Origin: Clostridiales bacterium UBA1389
GTDB taxonomy: Bacteria; Bacillota; Clostridia; Oscillospirales; CAG-382
Length of the DNA: 31,789 bases
Assembly (NCBI GenBank): GCA_002305335.1
Contig: DBQR01000027.1
Coordinates: forward strand, 7,169 to 38,957
Reading direction: 5' to 3'
Shown piece by piece: positions 1-5,731 of this stretch; within the stretch, counting starts at the first letter, position 1; every line of letters begins with the position of its first letter. The position numbers and the translations under genes are program-made. Under the pieces are notes generated by a model. It made no database searches and was not told where the DNA came from. It worked only from the letters and a program-made list of their open reading frames with translations.

Positions 1-101
1 AAGTCGCCATTTGCTTCCACAAGGGCTTTCTTGCATTCCATCATACCGCAGCCGGTTTTCTGTCTTAATGCCATTACGTCTTTTGCTGATATATCTGCCA
101 T
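1..101 (-). CDS. tsf: Elongation factor Ts, N-terminal fragment (cut by window edge)
   Basis: Guanine nucleotide exchange factor that recycles EF-Tu during translation. Only the first 33 codons lie in the window; the rest continues beyond position 1. The reverse-strand translation begins MADISAKDVMALRQKTGCG and runs on with MMECKKAL, the UBA-like N-terminal helix bundle typical of EF-Ts (family pattern: K-x-L-R-x-x-T-G-x-G-M-M-x-C-K-x-A-L). The ATG at 99-101 is preceded by a clear AGGAAGG ribosome site at about 114-120. It follows rpsB by 38 bases with no terminator between them, the conserved rpsB-tsf operon order, so it is almost certainly co-transcribed from the promoter at 1094-1122. Confidence 0.95.
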   Translation of the reverse strand, partial: MADISAKDVMALRQKTGCGMMECKKALVEANGD

Positions 102-139
102 AATAAATTCATTCCTTCCTGAATATAGGGTGTAGATAA

Positions 140-931
140 TTATTCGTTATCTGCCTTTTCGGTTTCTTCAACGGCGGTATCCTCGGCCGTATCATCGGTT
201 GCGGTTTCACCGTTATTTTCCTTCTGTACCGAAGAATCGGTGAACTGTTCGCCCTGCTTGCCTTCAAGCACCGCGTCGGCCATGACCGAGGAAATAAGCT
301 TGATTGCCCTTATGGCGTCGTCGTTGCCGGGGATTACCAGATCGACTTCGTCCGGGTCGCAGTTGGTGTCAACTATGGCAACCACGGGGATGCCTAACTT
401 TCTGGCTTCGTCAACGGCGTTCTTTTCCTTCTTGGGGTCAACCACGAAGATGGCGGAAGGCAGGGTTTTCATGTTCTTAATACCGCCCAAGCTCTTTTCC
501 AGGTCGTTCATTTCCTTCTGAAGGGAGGCCACTTCCTTTTTGGGGAGTAAATCAAAGGTGCCGTCTTCGGACATCTTATTGAGGTTGTTAAGTTTGGAGA
601 TTGACTTTTTGATGGTTTTGAAGTTGGTCATCATACCGCCCAGCCAGCGGACGTTGACATAGTACATTTCGCACCTTTCGGCTTCTTCCTTAATAGCCTC
701 CTGTGCCTGCTTCTTGGTCCCCACAAAAAGTACGGTACCGCCGTCCGCCGCTACGTCACGGATGAACATATAGGCTTCTTCGATTTTCTTGACGGTCTTC
801 TGAAGGTCGATAATATAGATGCCGTTTCTTTCGGTGAAGATGTATTCGGCCATCTTGGGGTTCCATCTTCTTGTCTGGTGCCCGAAATGAACACCCGCTT
901 CAAGAAGTTGTTTCATTGAGATAACTGACAT
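140..931 (-). CDS. rpsB: 30S ribosomal protein S2
   Basis: Small-subunit protein S2, 263 residues, which binds the 30S body next to S1 and the anti-Shine-Dalgarno region. It opens MSVISMKQLLEAGVHFGHQT and goes on with RRWNPKM, the diagnostic S2 start. It also has the F-x-G-T-K-K-Q-A segment and the V-D-P-x-K-E-x-N-A-V-x-E-A motif near the middle. The last 25 or so residues form an acidic, low-complexity Glu/Asp/Thr tail, an extension that is common but poorly conserved in Clostridia. An AAAGGAG ribosome site sits 6-7 bases before the ATG. The gene is first in an rpsB-tsf operon with its own promoter and a structured leader of about 155 nt upstream. Confidence 0.98.
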   Translation of the reverse strand: MSVISMKQLLEAGVHFGHQTRRWNPKMAEYIFTERNGIYIIDLQKTVKKIEEAYMFIRDVAADGGTVLFVGTKKQAQEAIKEEAERCEMYYVNVRWLGGMMTNFKTIKKSISKLNNLNKMSEDGTFDLLPKKEVASLQKEMNDLEKSLGGIKNMKTLPSAIFVVDPKKEKNAVDEARKLGIPVVAIVDTNCDPDEVDLVIPGNDDAIRAIKLISSVMADAVLEGKQGEQFTDSSVQKENNGETATDDTAEDTAVEETEKADNE

Positions 932-966
932 TGATACTCTCCTTTTGTTAATCGGGTTTTACCCGC

Positions 967-1031
967 CACACGCTTTTGGGATTTACGTCCCTTTACCGTA
1001 TTCACGGCACCCGGGACGCATAAGCGGTGTG
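967..1031 (-). ncRNA. Nested hairpin in the rpsB 5' leader
   Basis: In the minus-strand transcript this stretch folds into one long stem with three paired parts. The outer arms at 967-975 and 1022-1031 pair with one bulged base. The middle arms (GCGTCCC with GGGACGT, about 985-991 and 1012-1019) pair with a terminal G-U. The inner CCGT-GAAT-ACGG hairpin lies at about 995-1006. It ends 35 bases before the rpsB ATG. Autogenous S2 leaders are known in other bacteria, but I do not recognise this one as a named family. A structural or regulatory role is inferred from the pairing and position alone. Confidence 0.5.
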
Positions 1032-1046
1032 TGTATTTTTTAGGTC

Positions 1047-1090
1047 AAAAAAGTGCGGTCGGCAGGCTTACCGCCATACCGGCGCACTTT
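1047..1090 (-). terminator. Intrinsic terminator / attenuator-like hairpin ahead of rpsB
   Basis: Arms AAAGTGCG (1050-1057) and CGCACTTT (1083-1090) pair perfectly, with further short GC pairs inside. On the minus strand the stem is followed by six T (A-run 1047-1052). It lies 88 bases after the stop of the solute-binding protein gene and probably terminates it. The rpsB promoter at 1094-1122 lies upstream of it, so rpsB transcripts start at or inside this stem and must pass the T-run. Confidence 0.7.
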
Positions 1091-1093
1091 ATG

Positions 1094-1122
1094 ATTATAT
1101 CACAGCATTTTTGCTTTTGCAA
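1094..1122 (-). promoter_or_regulatory. rpsB-tsf promoter, extended -10
   Basis: On the minus strand there is TTGCAA (1117-1122), a spacer of exactly 17, and TATAAT (1094-1099) preceded by TG at the extended -10 position. The predicted start is near 1087. This is the only good sigma-A match between the solute-binding protein stop and rpsB. Confidence 0.75.
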
Positions 1123-1177
1123 GTATATTTTTACCGATTTTGCTTGGATTTTTCCCTGTTTTTATGTAAATTTATAC

Positions 1178-2734
1178 TTATTCCTGTTCTTCGTCAAGCG
1201 CCTGGTAGGCATCGATGGTTGCCTGCATAGCCGCTTCGAATTTGGTTATTACCGAATAGCAGTATGCCACAATCCCCTTATTCTTACCGAATACCAGATT
1301 GTTATAATACTGAATGCAGTCGGCCCAGTTGAAAATAACGGAAATGTCCACAAGCCGGTTTCTGAAGATTATATCCAGCATGACGGGGGAATCGTCGTCG
1401 TCGGGGAAACGTTTAAGTTTAAGGGTGCGCTCGTAATACACGTTGGTTACCATTTCCCTTGAAAGGTATGCCATGGCTTCAAGGCAGAAGGTTATCTTAT
1501 CCAGATCCTCCACGTTGTTGTTGGGGATTGCCATAACAAAGAAGTGATAAGGGTTGATGGTGGATGCGTAGTTGTCCTGGTCTTCATCGTACTTGGGCAT
1601 GGGAAGTATGCCGTAATGGATTTCCGCATTTCTCATCTTTTCGCTGGATACACCGGAAACCGTTGTGGGGAAGAAGAGGGCCATACCGTTGAAGAAATGA
1701 TCCGTTACCTTTGCTCCAAGGGGATCGTCCCATTTATAATAGGTTTCTTTAAGGGCGGTTCTTTCCCGGTCTGTTACTATGTCGAAAATTTTAAAGAATG
1801 CGTTTATGTTGCGTTCAAGGTTCATGGCAAACACGGGAAGGTCGTCCTGATTCTTGTTTACCTGGGGGGTGCCGGCACCCATTATCATCTGGTAGGTGTC
1901 AAAGTGAACGCCAACCAGACCCCAGGTGTCGTCGCCGTTTTCCACGTCCATCGTCCCCTCCCCCGAATGGGCAACCGCTTTCATCATCTCATACATGACG
2001 TCCATGGTCCACTTGTTCTCATAAACATACTGGTAGGGGTTGTAATCGTAATTTTCGGCAATGTCCTTGTTGAAGAACATGGCATAGGTGAACTGGTCGT
2101 CAAGGATCATTATGTCGCCGGATATCATGTAGAGGTGGTGTCCTATCGACATGTCTTCCTGGGTTACGGGGTCCCACCATTCTTCTTCAAGCTCGAGGTA
2201 GGAATCTTCAAGATTATAAAGGTCGTAGCAGTAGCCTTCCACCGTAAGGGGGGCTATAACACTGGAACCGTTGGCTATTACGTGATAGTCGGCAGTATTT
2301 GCCGCAAAATCGTTTCTTATTCTTTTCTGGAACTCATTAAAGCCCAATTCCATGGATTCGAGAACGACTTTAAAGCCGTATTCCTGTTCCAGTCTGGCAT
2401 TTCTTTCATATACCGCCACGCTTACCGGGTCGGTCTTGCCGTCGTCGTCAACATAGCCGATAAACTGTTCCTGAGCCCAGATCCTGTCGTCTTTACTGGA
2501 TAAAATTTTCAGCTCAAAATCGCTGACGTTAACACCTGCCCCTTCAAGATGGGGTACAAGGGCCTGGGACTGTTCCTCCGAAGTAACATTATCTTCGCTT
2601 TCGCCGGTACTTACGGCTGAATTCTGGGAAGAGGTGCTTTTGCTGGTGTCGTCATCATTATCCGTACAGGAAACAGCCAATGCGCAAAGCATGATGACTG
2701 CGATGACAAAGGATAATAGCTTCTTAAAGTTCAT
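1178..2734 (-). CDS. Extracellular solute-binding lipoprotein (ABC sugar-uptake type), orphan
   Basis: Predicted 518-residue lipoprotein anchored on the outer face of the membrane, probably capturing a carbohydrate or other small solute for an ABC importer. The N-terminus has Lys4-Lys5, a hydrophobic stretch of about 15 residues, then A-V-S-Cys23 as lipidation site. A Ser/Thr/Asp/Glu-rich linker of about 40 residues follows. The body (motifs such as N-A-R-L-E-x-E-Y-G-F and G-I-L-P-M-P-K-Y-D-E-D-Q) fits the family 1/8 extracellular solute-binding fold seen in many gut Clostridia. A GGAGGC ribosome site precedes the ATG, and a perfect consensus promoter lies at 2780-2808. No permease or ATPase gene is adjacent, so it either serves a transporter encoded elsewhere or acts as a sensor. 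The substrate cannot be read from the sequence. Confidence 0.8.
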   Translation of the reverse strand: MNFKKLLSFVIAVIMLCALAVSCTDNDDDTSKSTSSQNSAVSTGESEDNVTSEEQSQALVPHLEGAGVNVSDFELKILSSKDDRIWAQEQFIGYVDDDGKTDPVSVAVYERNARLEQEYGFKVVLESMELGFNEFQKRIRNDFAANTADYHVIANGSSVIAPLTVEGYCYDLYNLEDSYLELEEEWWDPVTQEDMSIGHHLYMISGDIMILDDQFTYAMFFNKDIAENYDYNPYQYVYENKWTMDVMYEMMKAVAHSGEGTMDVENGDDTWGLVGVHFDTYQMIMGAGTPQVNKNQDDLPVFAMNLERNINAFFKIFDIVTDRERTALKETYYKWDDPLGAKVTDHFFNGMALFFPTTVSGVSSEKMRNAEIHYGILPMPKYDEDQDNYASTINPYHFFVMAIPNNNVEDLDKITFCLEAMAYLSREMVTNVYYERTLKLKRFPDDDDSPVMLDIIFRNRLVDISVIFNWADCIQYYNNLVFGKNKGIVAYCYSVITKFEAAMQATIDAYQALDEEQE

Positions 2735-2779
2735 AAAACTGCCTCCGGACGTATCATTATATAAATATTCACTTTTTCT

Positions 2780-2808
2780 ATTATAATGCCGAGTTGTATA
2801 AATGTCAA
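2780..2808 (-). promoter_or_regulatory. Consensus sigma-A promoter of the solute-binding lipoprotein
   Basis: On the minus strand TTGACA (2803-2808) and TATAAT (2780-2785) are separated by exactly 17 bases, a full consensus match, about 45 bases before the start codon. It marks this gene as a separate, potentially strong transcription unit. Confidence 0.85.
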
Positions 2809-2859
2809 TAAATTATTAAACCGAATTTAATTTCTTTTATGAAAATTAAATATATATGT

Positions 2860-2895
2860 AAAAAGCAACGCACCGGCAGTATCCGCCGGTGCGTT
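2860..2895 (-). terminator. Intrinsic terminator after the epimerase gene
   Basis: A perfect 11-bp inverted repeat (2867-2877 with 2885-2895, arm AACGCACCGGC, 7-base loop) is followed on the minus strand by GC and five T (2860-2864). It starts 8 bases after the stop of the epimerase gene. Confidence 0.9.
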
Positions 2896-2902
2896 TGGTC
2901 TG

Positions 2903-4123
2903 TTACAGCAGTGTTTCCATGGGTTTCCCGGCGGCAAGCAGGCCGGAAATCCTGTCGATAAGCATAAGCATACGGGGATAGTGGTAGGGTCCCTTCCACA
3001 TGGAGCCCTTCTGGGTGTGGCTTACGGTATTGTCCCGATGGAGATAGCCGTACCATTCGCCCAAGTCGTTGTCGGAAAAATGGCCGAAGGAATAATCGTG
3101 AACCTTCTTAAACCAGTTGAAGTATTTTTCGTCGCCGGTAAGGCCGTATGCCAATAACGTGGCGATAAGGGCTTCGTTGTGAACCCACCACAGCTTCATG
3201 TCGTGCTCAAGCTGTTCGCAGGGACGGCCGCTGCAGTCGGTAAAGTATATGAACCCGCCGTATTCCTTGTCCCAGCCCCATTCCAGGGACCAGTCGAGGA
3301 TATTCAGAGCCTTTTTCAGCAGTTCGTCGTCTTTGGAATAGATGGCCTCATTCATCAGGAACCAGGAATTTTCCATGGAATGGCCGGGGTTTATGGTGCG
3401 TCCTGCCGGATTGTCGATGAATTCACCGTTTGCACCGACGCATTCCAGCACGCAGTGTTTGTCTTCTTTGTAGTGGTATTTTAAGATGGCGTCCACCATT
3501 TCCCGGGTTATTTCGGTGTAGTATTCCGCCCTTTCGGGGACACATCTGCGAAGCAGCTGGGCAGAGGAAACCAGCACCATGGGCACCGCCACCGCCCGGT
3601 CGGCGCGGGTGGAGGCATAGGATTTGGGGGTTATTTTAAAGGGGTCGCTACCGGGATTGCGGTAGATCTGAAGCATAAGGTCAAAGCATTTTTCGGCTTT
3701 GGCTATTGCCTCTTTATTGCCGGTCATTACGCCGTATTCCGCCATGGAGATGACATAAAAGCTTTCGGAATACATATAGCGGCGTTTTCTTAGGGGTTTT
3801 CCCTCTTTGGTTACGGTAAAGAACATCCTGCCGTCGGCGTCCACGCATTTTTCGTTTAAAAATTTAACGCCGCTGTTTGCCGCCTCAACCCATTCCTCCC
3901 TTTTGCCGTAGCTGTTGCAGAGGGCGGAAAAAGTCCAAAGGCATCTTCCCTGAAACCAGACGGATTTGTCGTCGTTGTAGGATTTGCCTTCCCTGTCCAC
4001 CGAGGTGATGTAGCCGCCGTATTCTTTGTCAAGCAGATCGGAATTAAGCCAGAAAGGAATACAGTCGTCAAGCAGTTTGCTGCGGTAATACTTCTGATAG
4101 GCTGAAAAAATCTCCCTGTCCAT
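2903..4123 (-). CDS. AGE-family N-acylglucosamine 2-epimerase
   Basis: Predicted cytoplasmic 406-residue sugar 2-epimerase of the AGE superfamily, most likely interconverting N-acetylglucosamine and N-acetylmannosamine. The (alpha/alpha)6-barrel signatures are all present: W-F-Q-G-R near 56-60, N-P-G-H-x-M-E at 245-251, H-D-M-K-L-W-W-V-H-N-E-A at 307-318, G-E-W-Y-G-Y-L-H-R-D at 355-364, and M-W-K-G-P-Y-H-Y-P-R at 375-384. His248 and His381 match the catalytic acid/base pair. The P-G-H and H-D-M-K-L-W-W signatures favour the GlcNAc epimerase branch over cellobiose epimerases, but mannose-type isomerases cannot be excluded. Length is normal. An AAGGAG site precedes the ATG. It ends in a strong terminator. 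It lies 69 bases after the AlbA_2 regulator, so co-transcription with it is possible; I saw no clear promoter of its own. Confidence 0.85.
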   Translation of the reverse strand: MDREIFSAYQKYYRSKLLDDCIPFWLNSDLLDKEYGGYITSVDREGKSYNDDKSVWFQGRCLWTFSALCNSYGKREEWVEAANSGVKFLNEKCVDADGRMFFTVTKEGKPLRKRRYMYSESFYVISMAEYGVMTGNKEAIAKAEKCFDLMLQIYRNPGSDPFKITPKSYASTRADRAVAVPMVLVSSAQLLRRCVPERAEYYTEITREMVDAILKYHYKEDKHCVLECVGANGEFIDNPAGRTINPGHSMENSWFLMNEAIYSKDDELLKKALNILDWSLEWGWDKEYGGFIYFTDCSGRPCEQLEHDMKLWWVHNEALIATLLAYGLTGDEKYFNWFKKVHDYSFGHFSDNDLGEWYGYLHRDNTVSHTQKGSMWKGPYHYPRMLMLIDRISGLLAAGKPMETLL

Positions 4124-4192
4124 GATATTTACACTCCTTGTTCAGTTTGCGCATATTGCGTGTATGGTTTTGTGATAATGCATTATTTAATA

Positions 4193-5539
4193 TTAGTCCT
4201 GTTTATCCTCTGCCGGATAATAACCGCCGGTCTTTTTACTGCCACGTCGTTCGATTAAACCTTTTTGAATTAAAACCTTTATTTGCCATTCTATAGTATT
4301 AATCGAACGATTGCCCAATAATTTTCCTAATTCTTTTGCTTTTATTCCCGGATTTGATGATATAACATCAAAGAGGGATTTTAAACCGTCATTTAATCCG
4401 TAATTTAATCCACCATTTAATCCGCCATCAGGGATTTTTTTATTTTTTGGCTTTTTAAACGGGAAGGTGACCTTAACAAAATTAGGGGTTATTGTAAATA
4501 TTGAACGGTTATAGTTTTTAAGTATTCGTATCATACCGGAACCTAACTGTTCCACAAGATTAATATCTTTGAAAATCCGCATTAGCTCCTTGTTTCTCGG
4601 TGCGGAATAGCCGCTGAAAAACTCCTCCTCAGTCATCCCCTGTACCAAACCGCCGGCTGAGGTTATTTCGATTCTGTCGGAAAATATCTCAACTTTGGGC
4701 GGAATCTCATTGGTATAATCGTTGTGAACAATGGCATTTATAACCGCTTCCCTTAAAGCGATTTTATCAACAAGATTATGCTCTTTTCTCTCTTTTGACG
4801 TGATTTTGGTTAAGGTGGGGTTTTCGATTTCCAGCTTTGCCAGCACATTTTTTGTGGCTTTTATAAGCGAACAATATCCGTATTCGTTATTTTCAATCAA
4901 ATCATACCTGTCGTCACCGCTGTATTTCGCCACCTTTATTGATATGCCGTTGGTATCCGAAAGCAAATATGCGGCATAATTGAATTTGTCGTTTTCCGTA
5001 AGCAATTCAAGGTTTTCGGCAAAATGGTCGTTAAGCTTTAAATTGTTTTCCTCATAATATATTTTCAGCTGTTCAAAGGTGAGGTTTTGCTTCGGTGACT
5101 TTATTTTACCGATAGAATTCCTTGTCCTCTTTGAAAAAAAGTCCTCTATGACATTTTGCGGCATAGGCTCCGTTGAACTGCCTATACGCATAAAACAACC
5201 CTTCGGGGGCATCCCGTATTTTGAAATATAATAGGGCTTTTCCGGTCCGCTGGCTATGTTTATCTTTATATATTTTTTCCCGTTTTCCGTGTTACTTAAA
5301 ACATCGAATAAACCCAAAGTAGAGGGTATAATATTGTTCTTTATGCGGTCTTTAGCCATAAGCTGAATGTCGTCCGGGTTTTCCACCCCCACAACACTTC
5401 CGTCGTTGTCAACCCCGATATATATTTCCCCGCCCTCCGAATTGTTAAGAAAGCTGACAACCACCCGTTCCAGCTTGTCATTCAGTTCCCGCTTAAACTC
5501 TATTCTGTTCGTTTCTTTACCTGTTGCCAGCTTTTCCAT
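4193..5539 (-). CDS. AlbA_2 / HATPase_c_4 transcriptional-regulator-like protein
   Basis: A 448-residue protein of the widespread, poorly characterised family with a Schlafen-type AlbA_2 domain, an ATPase-like domain and a winged helix. The N-terminal AlbA_2 domain spans about 8-125 (E-x-N-x-I-E-F-K at the start, then G-G-E-I-Y-I-G-V-D-x-x-G and G-C-F-x-R-x-G-S-S). A GHKL-like HATPase_c_4 domain lies at about 258-345 (L-R-E-A-V-I-N-A-I-V-H-N-D-Y, then L-G-S-G-M-x-R-I). A Gly-Leu-Asn repeat linker precedes a winged helix at about 385-440. I chose the ATG at 5537-5539 because AAGGAG sits six bases before it; an upstream ATG at 5563 would add eight residues but has no ribosome site. The gene is more AT-rich than alaS beside it, which suggests a more recent arrival. 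The molecular role is unproven; nucleic-acid binding or regulation is the usual inference. Confidence 0.85.
   Translation of the reverse strand: MEKLATGKETNRIEFKRELNDKLERVVVSFLNNSEGGEIYIGVDNDGSVVGVENPDDIQLMAKDRIKNNIIPSTLGLFDVLSNTENGKKYIKINIASGPEKPYYISKYGMPPKGCFMRIGSSTEPMPQNVIEDFFSKRTRNSIGKIKSPKQNLTFEQLKIYYEENNLKLNDHFAENLELLTENDKFNYAAYLLSDTNGISIKVAKYSGDDRYDLIENNEYGYCSLIKATKNVLAKLEIENPTLTKITSKERKEHNLVDKIALREAVINAIVHNDYTNEIPPKVEIFSDRIEITSAGGLVQGMTEEEFFSGYSAPRNKELMRIFKDINLVEQLGSGMIRILKNYNRSIFTITPNFVKVTFPFKKPKNKKIPDGGLNGGLNYGLNDGLKSLFDVISSNPGIKAKELGKLLGNRSINTIEWQIKVLIQKGLIERRGSKKTGGYYPAEDKQD
4388..4423. repeat. 12-bp tandem repeat, three copies, inside the AlbA_2 gene
   Basis: Three adjacent 12-base units share the core ATTTAATCC (starts near 4388, 4400 and 4412). 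They encode the G-G-L-N / Y-G-L-N / D-G-L-K linker just before the winged helix. A degraded fourth unit precedes them. Gain or loss of a unit would keep the reading frame. Confidence 0.75.
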
Positions 5540-5604
5540 GGTCATCTCCTTCGGACAACACATAACAATCAGCAGTGTTTATTAACACTACACTTCTCAA
5601 CCGC

Positions 5605-5634
5605 ATTTTAACATATTATTCCTTGAAATGTCAA
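5605..5634 (-). promoter_or_regulatory. Promoter of the AlbA_2 regulator
   Basis: On the minus strand TTGACA (5629-5634), an 18-base spacer, then TAAAAT (5605-5610), giving a leader of about 60 nt. Its -35 lies 29 bases from the -35 of the divergent alaS promoter, so a factor bound between them could affect both genes. Confidence 0.75.
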
Positions 5635-5663
5635 TGCGGCTTTTCCCGAATTTAATGTTTTTA

Positions 5664-5691
5664 TTGACAATCGGCATAATAATGGTATAAT
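5664..5691 (+). promoter_or_regulatory. alaS operon promoter, extended -10
   Basis: TTGACA (5664-5669), a 16-base spacer, TATAAT (5686-5691) preceded by TG. The predicted start is near 5698, which leaves a leader of only about 35 nt before the alaS ATG. That is too short for a T-box riboswitch, so alaS is not under T-box control from this promoter. Confidence 0.8.
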
Positions 5692-5731
5692 ATGATAAAA
5701 TTGAACCGACACAATCGAAAGGCAAATAAAT

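Noticed and set aside
1012..1049. TTGACC just after the T-run as an alternative rpsB -35 at about 1044-1049.
   Set aside because: No acceptable -10 lies at 16-18 bases, and the start would fall inside the nested leader hairpin. The promoter at 1094-1122 is far better.
1544..2503. A 319-codon plus-strand open frame opposite the solute-binding protein gene.
   Set aside because: It is an antisense shadow: no family motifs, no ribosome site, and the minus-strand frame has signal peptide, lipobox, promoter and terminator.
4388..4423. Short repeat array as a CRISPR.
   Set aside because: The units are directly adjacent 12-mers without spacers, inside a coding frame.
5692..5731. T-box riboswitch ahead of alaS.
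   Set aside because: Only about 35 nt separate the predicted start site from the ATG; there is no stem I, T-box sequence or terminator.
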